This document shows positions 52,729 through 62,716 of a stretch of DNA of 64,000 bases, in pieces. Position numbers and translations under genes: made by a program. The notes under the pieces were generated by a model. It was not told where the DNA came from. It was given only the letters and a program-made list of their open reading frames with translations, and did no database searches. The stretch is from JAEUMD01 sp050246945. Lineage in GTDB: Bacteria > Pseudomonadota > Alphaproteobacteria > Rhizobiales > Hyphomicrobiaceae. Numbering within the stretch: the stretch's first letter is position 1; the number at the start of each line of letters is the position of its first letter. The stretch is taken from NCBI GenBank assembly GCA_050246945.1, contig JBFWVC010000010.1, positions 124,001-188,000 of the forward strand, read 5' to 3'.

Positions 52729-53904
52729 TCAGCGCATGAGTGCGCGGATGGCCCGGTCGAGGCCATCCAGCGTCAGCGGGTACATCCGCCCGCCCATGAG
52801 CTTGCCGATAAGTCCGATCGACTGCGTCCAGCTCCAGTGCGCTTCCGCCACCGGGTTGAGCCAGACGGCATGTGAGTAGATATCTGTAACGCGCTGCAGC
52901 CAGACAGCGCCGGCCTCCGTGTTCATATGCTCCACCGCCCCTCCCGGATGCGTGATTTCGTACGGGCTCATCGAGGCATCGCCGACGAAGATCACCTTGT
53001 AGTCGGATGGATAGGTGTGCAGCACGTCGAAGGTTGACGTCTTGTCCGACCAGCGCCGCTCGTTGTCACGCCACACGCTCTCGTAGAGACAGTTGTGGAA
53101 GTAATAGTATTCGAGGTGCTTGAACTCGCTGCGGGCGGCCGAGAACAGCTCTTCCACGCTGCGGATATGCCAGTCCATTGACCCGCCCACATCGAAGAAC
53201 ATCAGAACCTTGACGGCGTTGCGCCGCTCCGGTCGCATCTTGATATCTATGTATCCCTTGTGCGCCGAGGAGCGGATCGTATCGTCGAGATCGAGCTCGT
53301 CGAGCGCGCCGGTGCGGGCGAACTGCCGCAGCTTCCTGAGCGCCACCTTGATGTTGCGCGTGCCGATTTCGATCTGGTCGTCGAGATCCTTGAACTCGCG
53401 CTTGTCCCAGACCTTGATTGCGCGGCGGTTGCGGCTTTCCTTCTGCCCGATACGCACGCCGGCCGGATTGTACCCATAGGCGCCATAGGGCGAGGTGCCG
53501 CCGGTGCCGATCCACTTGTTGCCGCCGGAGTGGCGGCCCTTCTGCTCCTGCAGCCGCTTCTGGAGCTCCTCCATGATCTTCTCCCAGCCGCCGAGCGCCT
53601 CGATCTGAGCCTTCTCCTCGTCGGTAAGGTGGAGTTGCGAGATCGCGCGCAGCCACTCCTCGGGGATGACGACGGTTTGCGCATCGCTCATGAGGTCCAG
53701 CCCCTTGAAGACATGCCCGAACACCTGATCGAAGCGATCGAGATGCCGCTCGTCCTTCACCAGCGTGGCGCGCGCGAGATAATAGAAATCTTCCACGCGG
53801 CGCGAGGCGAGATCGGCCGAGAGCGCCTCCATGAGTGTCAGATATTCCCGCAAGGTCACCGGAACCTTGGCCGCCTTCAGCTCATGGAAGAACGTCGTGA
53901 ACAT
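52729..53904 (-). CDS. CoxE-like vWA-domain protein
   Basis: A 391-residue protein with an N-terminal helical region (FTTFFHELKAAKVPVTLREYLTLMEAL) and a von Willebrand A domain near residue 215-385. The metal site reads DVGGSMD, the variant usual in this family. CoxE-type proteins often act with a MoxR ATPase in enzyme maturation; no MoxR gene is visible here. ATG at 53904 is chosen because MFTTFFHELK is the conserved beginning. Confidence 0.88.
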   Translation of the reverse strand: MFTTFFHELKAAKVPVTLREYLTLMEALSADLASRRVEDFYYLARATLVKDERHLDRFDQVFGHVFKGLDLMSDAQTVVIPEEWLRAISQLHLTDEEKAQIEALGGWEKIMEELQKRLQEQKGRHSGGNKWIGTGGTSPYGAYGYNPAGVRIGQKESRNRRAIKVWDKREFKDLDDQIEIGTRNIKVALRKLRQFARTGALDELDLDDTIRSSAHKGYIDIKMRPERRNAVKVLMFFDVGGSMDWHIRSVEELFSAARSEFKHLEYYYFHNCLYESVWRDNERRWSDKTSTFDVLHTYPSDYKVIFVGDASMSPYEITHPGGAVEHMNTEAGAVWLQRVTDIYSHAVWLNPVAEAHWSWTQSIGLIGKLMGGRMYPLTLDGLDRAIRALMR

Positions 53905-54008
53905 TACGCCTCGCGCGCAGCTCCCGGCGGGCGAAGAGCTGACGAAGTCGTTGCAGCGACCCGCCGCCATCAGGCTATATCACCCGCTGGCCGTCTTCCA
54001 AACGAAGA

Positions 54009-54030
54009 AGGCCGCTCCCTCGAGCGGCCT
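54009..54030 (-). terminator. terminator of porin 1
   Basis: AGGCCGCTC (54009-54017) pairs with GAGCGGCCT (54022-54030), followed on the minus strand by TTCTTCGTTT. It lies 28 bases after the stop of the porin transcribed leftward. Confidence 0.8.
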
Positions 54031-54057
54031 CCTTGCAATTAATGACTGCGCAGCGGA

Positions 54058-55398
54058 TCAGAAGTTGATAAGTGCGCCAGCCTTGACGACGTGCATGGTA
54101 TCAAGATCAACCGAAAAACGACCTCCAAAGTCCACGAGATCGAGGTCGCCATCATAGTTGCGATACATCAGCCACATCGACATTGCGGCCGCGTCGATCT
54201 CCTGCACAACTCCAAGACCCCACTGGCGCAATTTGCTCCCTGTGGCAATGCTGTATGCGCCGACAAGGAAGGCGCCCTGATCGACAGCATCATTCTTCTC
54301 ACCATACTCGCCAAACAGAACCGTATGACCGAGATCGTTCAACTTGCGGCGCAGGCCCGCCTTCACGTACCAGGAGTCGTTGTTGTCAGGGAATATGCTC
54401 GGCAAATCGAGAGCGAAATCCGCTTTCTCGTGACCGTAGGCACCGTAAACGAACAGACCCGTGGGCACGTGATGAACAAAAGCGCCGATCTGGAAATAGC
54501 TGACCTTGTCGATGAAATAACCGGCGAGATCGCGGTACTCATTCGTCCGATAGTACGAAGTCGCAACGGCAATTTTGAAGCCGTTAAACTCGCCAGCATA
54601 TCGGGCCGCGACGTCCCAGGCGTCGTCCTCACCCCAGTCGGCAGAAACAGAGAAGCCAGCAAACGTGGGTGAATCGTAGCGTACGTAGTTGCCAGGAACA
54701 CCTCCGGAACCGCAATCGCCTGCAACGCCTAGCGAGCCCTCCTGAAGTGAACCAGAGGTTCGGCAGTGAGCAATATCGCCCCAATTCAATGGAACCGACC
54801 CCGGGCTGACACTGCCACGCGACTTCAGGAAGAAGCCCTGGTTGTCGAACAGCACCCAGTTGGCGGGAACCAGCGAGCCCGACCCGTCGACGAGGATTGC
54901 TGTGTTATCCGATGCCGGCGACAGCTGACCGACACTGAGCTTGCCGAGGCGATCCGAGTTGATGAACCAGTAGGATTGCAACACGCTGATGCCAGCGTTG
55001 GTATCGTCGTTGTTCTGGTTATACAGCAGCGGGTCGGCCGTGTCGGTTTCGACCTGGATCACGTAACCGGCCTGATACCCGGGGGCGATGGTTGCCTGGC
55101 CCGTCAGCTTGAAGTGGCTCGCAAGCGTTGTGCCGATGCCGCCGACATAGACGTTCGATTCTGAGCCGTCGTCCCACCACATGACCTGCTCGGCGACCCA
55201 GCCGGAGATCGCCAGGGATACCTTGCGGTTGCCCTTGCGCACGGTGGTGGCTTCAAGTTCCGCGATGCGCTCTTCGAGGTCCGCGCAGCAGTTGCCCCCA
55301 AGATCGGCCGCCTGCGCATTGCTGGCAAAGCCGATGCCGGCTGCGAGCGCACACATCGATACCAGCCCGATGCTCGCCCTTTTTAAGTTCCCGCTCAT
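54058..55398 (-). CDS. outer-membrane porin, paralogue 1
   Basis: A 446-residue porin of the alphaproteobacterial porin family. Signal peptide (about 1-30, ending AQA), then the family start ADLGGNCCADLEERIAELEATT with a vicinal Cys pair and a short coiled-coil. A 16-stranded barrel is expected; the chain ends in Phe, as in barrel proteins. It is the most divergent of the four copies in surface loops. It has its own terminator downstream and lies 238 bases from porin 2. Confidence 0.9.
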   Translation of the reverse strand: MSGNLKRASIGLVSMCALAAGIGFASNAQAADLGGNCCADLEERIAELEATTVRKGNRKVSLAISGWVAEQVMWWDDGSESNVYVGGIGTTLASHFKLTGQATIAPGYQAGYVIQVETDTADPLLYNQNNDDTNAGISVLQSYWFINSDRLGKLSVGQLSPASDNTAILVDGSGSLVPANWVLFDNQGFFLKSRGSVSPGSVPLNWGDIAHCRTSGSLQEGSLGVAGDCGSGGVPGNYVRYDSPTFAGFSVSADWGEDDAWDVAARYAGEFNGFKIAVATSYYRTNEYRDLAGYFIDKVSYFQIGAFVHHVPTGLFVYGAYGHEKADFALDLPSIFPDNNDSWYVKAGLRRKLNDLGHTVLFGEYGEKNDAVDQGAFLVGAYSIATGSKLRQWGLGVVQEIDAAAMSMWLMYRNYDGDLDLVDFGGRFSVDLDTMHVVKAGALINF

Positions 55399-55576
55399 TC
55401 TATTCAGTCCCTGTGTATCGGATTTGATTTTGACGTGCAGATTGGGAAGACGAGCTGACGATTGATGATTCGCTAACGTTCAGCAAATCTTCCGCACACA
55501 TTGAATATTGCCTATTGGGGATGCGTTGCTGAATTGTCTCAGTACGGATGGTTATCCAGACTCAAGTCGGAACGAA

Positions 55577-55602
55577 AGAGGCCGCTCTTTCGAGCGGCCT
55601 CT
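55577..55602 (-). terminator. terminator of porin 2
   Basis: AGAGGCCGCTC (55577-55587) with GAGCGGCCTCT (55592-55602), then TTTCGTT on the minus strand. The stem sequence is the same as in the porin 3 terminator. Confidence 0.82.
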
Positions 55603-55633
55603 CCGTTCTTCAGGCGGTTGTAAGAATTGCGGA

Positions 55634-56953
55634 TCAGAAGTTGATCAAAGCACCGAACTTGACGATGTGCATATCGTCGAAGTCGTGGCTGAGAGCCGGA
55701 GGAACTCCGGTCCCTGAGCAGGCAACGGAACAGTCGACTTCGCCCTGAAAGTTGCGATAGCTGAGCCACATGGACATCGCAGCAGCATCAATCTCCTGTA
55801 CAACGCCGAGACCCCATTGACGCAGCTCCGTGCCCGACACCACGGATTGGTTAAATGTACCATAATCCGTCATATCGTTTCGGTTGCCGTACTCGCCATA
55901 CAGAACCGTGTGGCCAAGCGCGTTCCACTTGCGGCGGAGACCGGCTTTAAAATACCAAGTCTCACCTAGATTCTGTCCGGCGAACCCAAACGGAGCATCG
56001 AGATCTGCGCCATAAGCGCCGTAGGCAAACAGGCCGGTCGGCACGTGCTGAACGTAGGCACCGATCTCCCAGTACTGGCCGGTGTCGCCGCCCAGAACAT
56101 TGCTCACATCGTTCTGGCTCCAGTACGCCGCCGCAACGGCAACCTTAATGCCATTGAACTCACCAGCATAACGAGCTGCGACATCCCACATGTCGTCCTC
56201 ACCCCATGAGGCGCTGACCGAGAACCCGCCAAATGTGGGCGAATCATAGCGGACAACGTTCTGTGGACCAGCAAAGCCGCCGCAATCGCCTGCTGCGCCG
56301 AGACCACCGGTTCCCCAAGACTGACAGTGCGCTAGATCGCCCCAGTTCAGAGAAGGCTGTGCCACACCGTTGATGCGCAGGAAGAAGTTCTGGTTGTCGA
56401 ACAGCACCCAGTTGGCGGGAACGAGCGAGCCCGAACCATCGACCAAGATCGCCGTGTTATCGGAAGCGGGCGAAAGCTTACCGACCGAGACTTTGCCGAG
56501 GCGATCGGAATTGATGAACCAGTAGGACTGGTGCGCATTGATTCCCGGTCCGCCATCGTCGTGACTTTGATCGAGGGTCGTCAACGGGTCGGCTGTTCCA
56601 ACCTCGACGTGGATCACGTAACCGGCTTGCCAGCCCGGCGCAATGGTGGCTTGCCCAGTCAGCTTGAAGTGAGTGGCAAGCGTCGTTCCAAGGCCGGTAA
56701 CGTAAACGTTCGACTCCGTGCCATCGTCCCACCACATGACCTGCTCGGCAACCCAGCCGGAGATCGTCAAAGAAACTTTGCGATTGCCCTTGCGCGCAGT
56801 GGTAGCTTCGAGTTCTGCGATGCGCTCCTCGAGGTCCGCGCAGCAGTTGCCGCCGAGATCGGCCGCCTGCGCATTTCCGACCAGCACGAAGCTGGCAGCA
56901 AGGGCTGCGGCAGATACGAGTCCGTTTCGCGCCAAAGTGAAATTCGCGCTCAT
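55634..56953 (-). CDS. outer-membrane porin, paralogue 2
   Basis: A 439-residue porin with signal peptide (about 1-30) and the same mature start (ADLGGNCC...) as its neighbours. Closely related to porin 3, with identical stretches such as GNRKVSLTISGWVAEQVMWWDDG. The surface loops differ, including two cysteines in the segment before the last strands. Start ATG at 56953 gives a complete signal peptide; the frame open further upstream is a leader without features. It ends in Phe. Confidence 0.92.
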   Translation of the reverse strand: MSANFTLARNGLVSAAALAASFVLVGNAQAADLGGNCCADLEERIAELEATTARKGNRKVSLTISGWVAEQVMWWDDGTESNVYVTGLGTTLATHFKLTGQATIAPGWQAGYVIHVEVGTADPLTTLDQSHDDGGPGINAHQSYWFINSDRLGKVSVGKLSPASDNTAILVDGSGSLVPANWVLFDNQNFFLRINGVAQPSLNWGDLAHCQSWGTGGLGAAGDCGGFAGPQNVVRYDSPTFGGFSVSASWGEDDMWDVAARYAGEFNGIKVAVAAAYWSQNDVSNVLGGDTGQYWEIGAYVQHVPTGLFAYGAYGADLDAPFGFAGQNLGETWYFKAGLRRKWNALGHTVLYGEYGNRNDMTDYGTFNQSVVSGTELRQWGLGVVQEIDAAAMSMWLSYRNFQGEVDCSVACSGTGVPPALSHDFDDMHIVKFGALINF

Positions 56954-57136
56954 TTCAATGTTCCCTGCATGAGTGATTAAAGGTCTTTTTGAAGTGCAGT
57001 TTGGAAAGGCTGGGTAAGTCTTCTTTGATTCTCTAAACTTTAACAAATGCAGGTTCCAAAACTCAGCATGGGTATTGTTGACGAGTGTCCAATCAGCATC
57101 ACAAATGCTTTGGGTCAGGATTTCCCCCAACACGAA

Positions 57137-57162
57137 AGAGGCCGCTCTCGCGAGCGGCCTCT
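57137..57162 (-). terminator. terminator of porin 3
   Basis: AGAGGCCGCTC (57137-57147) pairs with GAGCGGCCTCT (57152-57162), followed by TTTCGTG on the minus strand. Same stem as the porin 2 terminator. Confidence 0.85.
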
Positions 57163-57193
57163 CAGGTTTTGTTCTTCAGCTTGAAGTCGGCGA

Positions 57194-58546
57194 TCAGAAG
57201 TTGATCAAAGCACCGAACTTGACGATGTGCATGTCGTCGAACTTGTAGTGATTGGCGTCATCAATAACGTCGGTGCCGCAGCCATTCCAGGCATTAGAGC
57301 AGTCGACTTCACCCGAGAAGTGACGATAGCTGAGCCAGATCGACATCGCTGCTGCGTCGATCTCCTGCACAATGCCGAGACCCCACTGCCGCAACTCGCC
57401 ACCCGTTACGCGGTTCGCACCGTCGCAGTCGAATGCCAGAGTATTGGGAGAGGTGCCGTTGTTCGTGTTGCCTCGACCGCAATCGATTGCATCGTTCTTC
57501 TGACCGTACTCACCGTACAGGACGGTGTGTCCAAGATCCGACCACTTACGGCGAAGACCGGCTTTGAAGTACCAGGTATCGCCCTCCAGCTGACCGGCGA
57601 CCGGAGTTGAGAGGTCCGCTCCATAAGCGCCGTAGATGAACAGGCCCGTGGGAACGTGCTGAGCGTAGCCACCGATCTCCCAGTAGGTACCGGTGTCATT
57701 GCCATAGACGTTGCTGGTGTCGTTCTGACTGAAGTAGGCAGCCGCAACCGCAACCTTCACGCCGTTGAATTCGCCAGCGTAGCGAGCCGCGACATCCCAC
57801 ATGTCGTCTTCACCCCACGAAGCACTGGCCGAGAAACCAGCAAACGAAGGAGAGTCATAGCGGACAATATTCTGCGGACCTGCAAAGCCACCGCAGTCAC
57901 CTGCAGCACCAAGAGTGCCCGAGCCCCACGACCCACATTGTGCGAGATCGCCCCAGTTGGCGCCAGTGTAGGCACCATTCACCCGAAGGCCGAACGCCTG
58001 GTTGTCGAACAGCACCCAGTTGGCGGGAACGAGCGAGCCCGAACCATCGACCAGGATCGCCGTGTTATCGGAAGCTGGCGAAAGCTTACCGACCGAGACT
58101 TTGCCGAGGCGATCGGAATTGATGAACCAGTAGGACTGGTGCGCGTTGATTCCCGGTCCGCCATCGTCGTGATCTTGATCCAGGGTCGTCAACGGGTCGG
58201 CAGTTCCAACCTCGACGTGGATCACGTAGCCGGCCTGCCAGCCCGGCGCAATGGTAGCTTGCCCGGTCAGCTTGAAGTGGGTGGCAAGCGTCGTTCCAAG
58301 GCCGGTGACGTAGGCGTTCGACTCCGTGCCGTCATCCCACCACATCACTTGTTCGGCGACCCAGCCGGAGATCGTCAAAGAAACTTTGCGGTTGCCCTTG
58401 CGGGCGGTGGTGGCTTCGAGTTCTGCAATGCGCTCTTCGAGGTCCGCGCAGCAGTTGCCGCCAAGATCGGCAGCAGACGCGCTGGCCGTCAGTCCGCCCG
58501 CAAGCAGACCGGCCGCCGCGAGCGCGCTCAGGCTATGTCTTCTCAT
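57194..58546 (-). CDS. outer-membrane porin, paralogue 3
   Basis: A 450-residue porin with signal peptide (about 1-26) and mature start ADLGGNCCADLEERIAE. Very similar to porin 2 over the first 180 residues and to porin 4 elsewhere. A loop near the C-terminus carries extra cysteines (IDCGRGN, AFDCDGAN) shared with porin 4. GGGAGAA precedes the ATG at 58546. Ends in Phe. Confidence 0.93.
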   Translation of the reverse strand: MRRHSLSALAAAGLLAGGLTASASAADLGGNCCADLEERIAELEATTARKGNRKVSLTISGWVAEQVMWWDDGTESNAYVTGLGTTLATHFKLTGQATIAPGWQAGYVIHVEVGTADPLTTLDQDHDDGGPGINAHQSYWFINSDRLGKVSVGKLSPASDNTAILVDGSGSLVPANWVLFDNQAFGLRVNGAYTGANWGDLAQCGSWGSGTLGAAGDCGGFAGPQNIVRYDSPSFAGFSASASWGEDDMWDVAARYAGEFNGVKVAVAAAYFSQNDTSNVYGNDTGTYWEIGGYAQHVPTGLFIYGAYGADLSTPVAGQLEGDTWYFKAGLRRKWSDLGHTVLYGEYGQKNDAIDCGRGNTNNGTSPNTLAFDCDGANRVTGGELRQWGLGIVQEIDAAAMSIWLSYRHFSGEVDCSNAWNGCGTDVIDDANHYKFDDMHIVKFGALINF

Positions 58547-59073
58547 TAGTCTTCTCCCAATCTGCGTTGGCATCAAGACGGCGGACACAGAACCTCACGC
58601 GACCAGAAACGCGCCCTCTTAATCGCGGCACTCGCTGTCTTCCCGCTAGCCGCATGTGCCGGAGACTCTGTGATTCTCTCTGTCGCCACAATCTCGCCGC
58701 GCAGGACCGCGCTTTGCCGGCATCCGTGTGTGGCGCCTGTGCAACTGACGCAATTGGGGGCTGACCGGATGGCTTGGCGATAACGCTATGAATTTGCGCA
58801 CTTTTGTCCCGGCATTCGGCGATTTGAATTTTCACCTATGGACCTTCGTACAGGGCGTGGATTTCCTGCATAAAGGGCTTGAAGTCTGCCGTGCGAAGGT
58901 CCGCGCGCGCAGGGCGCGTCTCCCGACGAACCACGCAATTCTGCCTCGGAAATTTCTGGACGGCGTTCCGAAACCAGGCGGACCAGCGCGGCCTCCGATG
59001 GAATTGGAGCAGGCCAAAACGGGCAAACGTGGTTCGACTTTGAACTGACCTGAATTGGGGTTCGGACCCTATA

Positions 59074-59174
59074 GAGCGTGTTCAGCTGAAGCGCTCGGCG
59101 GTCCAGCTTGAAGAACATGCTCAATCCTAAGGCCTGGATCGCTTTCATGCGTCCATGCGTCATGAACACGATCT
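59074..59174 (+). repeat. dispersed intergenic repeat, copy 4
   Basis: GAGCGTGTTCAGCTGAAGCG..., then GGCGGTCCAGC, AACATGCTC, CTGGATCGC and the end ACACGATCT. Both arms and the right half are recognisable, though more substitutions separate it from copy 2b. Confidence 0.75.
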
Positions 59175-59209
59175 AGAGCAGGTCCGGACCGAGGAGGCCC
59201 GACAAATAA

Positions 59210-59236
59210 GAAAGCCGCCCGGAAGGGGCGGCTTTC
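59210..59236 (-). terminator. terminator of porin 4
   Basis: GAAAGCCGCCC (59210-59220) with GGGCGGCTTTC (59226-59236), 11 bases perfect, 5-base loop. The stem differs from the one shared by porins 2 and 3. Confidence 0.85.
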
Positions 59237-59263
59237 GTGTTTTTGCAGCGGAACTGCCGGTGA

Positions 59264-60628
59264 TCAGAAGTTGATCAGCGCACCAAACTTCACGATCTGC
59301 ATGTCGTCGAAGCTGTAGTGGCCCCGATCACCATCAATCCCAGTGGAGCCGCAGCCACCACCGTCTCCATTCGCGCAGTCGACCTCGCCCTCGAAGTGCC
59401 GATAGCTGAGCCAAATCGACATCGCAGCGGCGTCGATCTCCTGCACGATGCCGAGACCCCACTGTCTCAGTTCGCCACCCGTCACGTAGTTCTCACCGTC
59501 GCAATCAAAGGCCAAACTGTTGGTAGCATTGCCGTTGTTCCTGTTGCCACGGCCGCAGTCGATGCCATCGTTCTTCTGGCCGTATTCGCCGTAAAGAACG
59601 GTATGTCCGAGTGACGTCCAGCGTTGCCGCAGGCCCGCTTTGACGTACCACCGGTCGGAACCGAAATCATATGCGTTGTAGGGCGTGTCGAGATCGGCGC
59701 CATAAGCACCATAGGCAAACAGGCCCGTGGGTACATGCTGGACGTAGGCGCCAATCTGCCAGTTGGAGCCCGTGTCGTTGCCATAGACGTTGCTGGTGTC
59801 GTTCTGGCTGAAATATGCCGCCGCGACCGCGAGCTTGAAGCCGCTGAATTCACCGGCATAACGCGCTGCAACGTCCCAGGCGTCGTCCTCGCCCCAGTCA
59901 GCAGAAACCGAGAAGCCGCCGAACGTCGGCGAGTCGTAGCGGACGTAGTTGCCCGGTCCGGCAAAGCCGCCGCAATCACCCGCGCCGCCGAGCCCACCCG
60001 TACCCCACGACTGACAGTGTGCGAGATCGCCCCAGTTGGCTCCAGTGTAGGCGCCATTCACCCGCAGGCCGAACGCCTGGTTGTCGAACAGCACCCAGTT
60101 TGCCGGAACGAGTGAGCCTGAACCGTCGACCAGGATGGCCGTGTTGTCGGAAGCAGGCGAAAGCTTACCAACCGAGAGTTTGCCGAGCGACTCGCTCTTC
60201 AAGAACCAGTAGGACTGGAACGCAGTGATTCCCGGTCCACCATCGTCGTGACTTTGATCCAGGGTTGTCAGCGGATCGGCGGTTCCGACCTCGACGTGCA
60301 GCACGTATCCGGCCGACCAGCCAGGCGTGATCTGCGCGGCGCCCGTCAGCTTGAAGTGGCTCGCTAGCGTCGTGCCGACTCCCGTCACGTAGACGTTCGA
60401 CTCCGTGCCGTCGTCCCACCACATCACCTGTTCGGCAACCCAGCCGGAAATCGTCAACGAAACTTTGCGGTTCCCCTTGCGGACCGTCGTGGCCTCGAGT
60501 TCAGCGATGCGCTCTTCGAGGTCGGCGCAGCAATTCCCTCCGAGATCGGCTGCCTGGGCACTGCCCACCGACAGTCCGCTTGCGAGCAGACCAGCAGCCA
60601 CGGCGGCGCCGAAACTATACTTTTTCAT
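59264..60628 (-). CDS. outer-membrane porin, paralogue 4
   Basis: A 454-residue porin: signal peptide (about 1-26, ending AQA), ADLGGNCC start, barrel, Phe end. Shares with porin 3 the loop cysteines (IDCGRGN, AFDCDGEN) and adds ones in the final loop (DCANGDGGGCG). GGGAG precedes the ATG. Upstream-most of the four, but with its own terminator it is probably a separate transcript. Confidence 0.93.
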   Translation of the reverse strand: MKKYSFGAAVAAGLLASGLSVGSAQAADLGGNCCADLEERIAELEATTVRKGNRKVSLTISGWVAEQVMWWDDGTESNVYVTGVGTTLASHFKLTGAAQITPGWSAGYVLHVEVGTADPLTTLDQSHDDGGPGITAFQSYWFLKSESLGKLSVGKLSPASDNTAILVDGSGSLVPANWVLFDNQAFGLRVNGAYTGANWGDLAHCQSWGTGGLGGAGDCGGFAGPGNYVRYDSPTFGGFSVSADWGEDDAWDVAARYAGEFSGFKLAVAAAYFSQNDTSNVYGNDTGSNWQIGAYVQHVPTGLFAYGAYGADLDTPYNAYDFGSDRWYVKAGLRQRWTSLGHTVLYGEYGQKNDGIDCGRGNRNNGNATNSLAFDCDGENYVTGGELRQWGLGIVQEIDAAAMSIWLSYRHFEGEVDCANGDGGGCGSTGIDGDRGHYSFDDMQIVKFGALINF

Positions 60629-60899
60629 TTTTACCTACTCCCGTCTGCTTACTTTTGTGCGGCCGCCAAAAATCGGCTCCCGCGACGCATAGGCGGCTGC
60701 CCGGCCCCCACCGAATCACCGCTCGGGGAACGAATTAACCAGAAGGCCCAGGTGAGGGAAATGGGGGTTGACGGCTAGTGCTGTGGATTGCGAATCGGCA
60801 GTGGCGCTGTTGCAACTCAGCGCTGGGCTGAGAAATCAGAAAGTCACGATTTAATTTATGAAAATCAGCGTCTTGATAAAAATTAGTACAGTGAACAGC

Positions 60900-61331
60900 C
60901 TATCTCGCGGCCCTGTGGATGAGTTGTCGTGCGATCAGCACGATAAAGACGACTGCGAACGCAAATCCGTGCGTCATCATCACCATGTCAGGCCGGTCCG
61001 CGTATTGGGCAAGCACGAAATACTCGTAGAGCTTCGGTTGGAACCGCTCAACTTGGCCATAGAGCGTCCGATACTGGTCGTGCAGCGCGTCGAGGAGCAG
61101 ATACGCCTTCACCAGAGCAGTACCGTTGATGTACTCGAACGCCGCCACGCCGGCGAGGGCGAAGATGCGGGCCAGGACATTCCAGCGGTCGACCGCCTCG
61201 CTATAGATAAAGATCAGGGCGAACAGGGCGATATGCACCGTGATGAACACCTGCCAGATGAAATCGATCTGGGTCCGCGTGTCGACGATCGCCTCGATCA
61301 GCACGCTTTCCTGTAAGACACCCACGTCCAT
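60900..61331 (-). CDS. small membrane protein of unknown function
   Basis: A 143-residue protein with three membrane segments (VFITVHIALFALIFIYS, VLARIFALAGVAAFEYI, HGFAFAVVFIVLIARQL) and a charged middle part. No family recognised. Start ATG at 61331. Confidence 0.7.
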   Translation of the reverse strand: MDVGVLQESVLIEAIVDTRTQIDFIWQVFITVHIALFALIFIYSEAVDRWNVLARIFALAGVAAFEYINGTALVKAYLLLDALHDQYRTLYGQVERFQPKLYEYFVLAQYADRPDMVMMTHGFAFAVVFIVLIARQLIHRAAR

Positions 61332-61618
61332 CGCGCACAACGCTCCCTCGACGCCACACCGTGTCGGAACCTGTCCCCGTGACGTTTCTGCCATTGATCA
61401 GAGCCGCTTGCCATGGCTGGCGGATGGGTCTGAGGCGGCGCGAGTGCATTCTGTGGCGCATATGGCACGGCATCGGCCAGGACGCCGGCAAGAGCCATTC
61501 AGGCTTTGCGTGCAGAGGTTGCTGCAACTCGGGCTAGTGTCGTGATCGCGAAATTCGTCACATTCTGCGGCAACCTCGGAACGAATTTCACGATCATCAC
61601 ACTGGTGCGTCCCTCTAA

Positions 61619-62716
61619 CTATCGATCGATTCTGGTAGAGCGCGGCGCCGCTGCCTCGCTTGTGCCTTCGCCCTTGCGCAGCGCGCGGATCACTTCGCCG
61701 ACGAGATCGCGCACCCGGATTGGCCTTGCCTCGATGAACGGAAGCGGCCGGCATACTTCGATGGCCGCCGCGCCGATCCGGGCCGTAAGGGCGCCGTTGA
61801 AAACCCCTTCGCCGAGACGCCGCGACAGCCGCCGCACGAGATCCTGACCGAGAAACTGGCCGATCAGATCGTCCGTCATGGCGATGCCGCCGGTCGCGAT
61901 GATGTGCGTGACCACCATCCGGCCGAGCCGCAGCGCGCCGAGCGCGCCGGGTCGTCCACCATAGAGCGTTGCCAAGCCGCGCAGCATCCGCACATTCTCA
62001 ACCAGCACGTAGAGGATGGCGAAGAAGAATATGGGGGAAATCGTCGTGACGACGCTGACCCTCTTGGCCGAAGTCAGGATGGCACGGCGCGCCTCGGCGT
62101 CGAGCGGGGCGACCAGCTCTCGCTCTGCCAGCGCCAGGAGACCGCCCGCATCGTGCACGTCGCGCTCGTGCTCGCGGAACCGGGCGAGACCCCATCTGAG
62201 ATCGTTGCGTCCGGTATAGAGCGCCCGGATCCTGCGCACAGCGGCCCGCTCAGTCTTGACGTCGTTCGTCTCGATTGCACGCATGACGTCCGACTTGATG
62301 CGCGTGAGGCGCGACAGCCGAGAGAAGCCGATGAGTTCGCGCACGACCAGCACTCCTGCGGCCACCGCGGCGACAATCAACAGGCCATACGCAGTCCAGC
62401 CGACGATGTCGTTGCGCGCCAGGGCGGCCGAGACGACGCGCGCGAACCATGCGCCAAGGCCGAGCAGGAAAAGCCCCGTCAGGGCCGAGAGCAGCAGACC
62501 GCCCCAGCCGAAGCCACGCTTCAGATCGCCAACGGTAGGTCGTCCTCCGGAAGTGCGGCTGGCCATCCCGGGGTCCGCATCAGCCCCGGAAGAGTCAGCT
62601 TCTTCCCCCACACCGCGTCCGGGGTCGGCCGAGGTATCGTCTGGCTGGCTCACTTTCAATGCCGGGTCGTCGGGCGCAAAAGCACGCGGGCGCCGGGCTG
62701 GGTCGTGTTTGCTCAT
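61619..62716 (-). CDS. ycjF: YcjF-family inner membrane protein (DUF697)
   Basis: A 365-residue protein with a disordered, Pro/Asp-rich N-terminus, two membrane segments (about 75-95 and 106-127) and a DUF697 domain (about 240-345: GGIAMTDDLIGQFLGQDLVRRLSRRLGEG). YcjF occurs with the GTPase-like YcjX in envelope-stress (phage-shock-type) operons. The ATG overlaps the ycjX stop by four bases. Confidence 0.9.
   Translation of the reverse strand: MSKHDPARRPRAFAPDDPALKVSQPDDTSADPGRGVGEEADSSGADADPGMASRTSGGRPTVGDLKRGFGWGGLLLSALTGLFLLGLGAWFARVVSAALARNDIVGWTAYGLLIVAAVAAGVLVVRELIGFSRLSRLTRIKSDVMRAIETNDVKTERAAVRRIRALYTGRNDLRWGLARFREHERDVHDAGGLLALAERELVAPLDAEARRAILTSAKRVSVVTTISPIFFFAILYVLVENVRMLRGLATLYGGRPGALGALRLGRMVVTHIIATGGIAMTDDLIGQFLGQDLVRRLSRRLGEGVFNGALTARIGAAAIEVCRPLPFIEARPIRVRDLVGEVIRALRKGEGTSEAAAPRSTRIDR

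Larger units (their letters stand above)
58547..59263. other. intergenic region between porins 3 and 4
   Basis: About 720 bases, the largest gap in the porin block. It holds the promoter for porin 3, repeat copy 4 (59074-59174) and the porin 4 terminator. Open frames on both strands at 58786-59169 have no recognisable domain and are not called. Confidence 0.6.

Noticed and set aside
58786..59169. Frames on both strands between porins 3 and 4
   Set aside because: They run into the dispersed repeat and lack signal peptide, domain or ribosome site.
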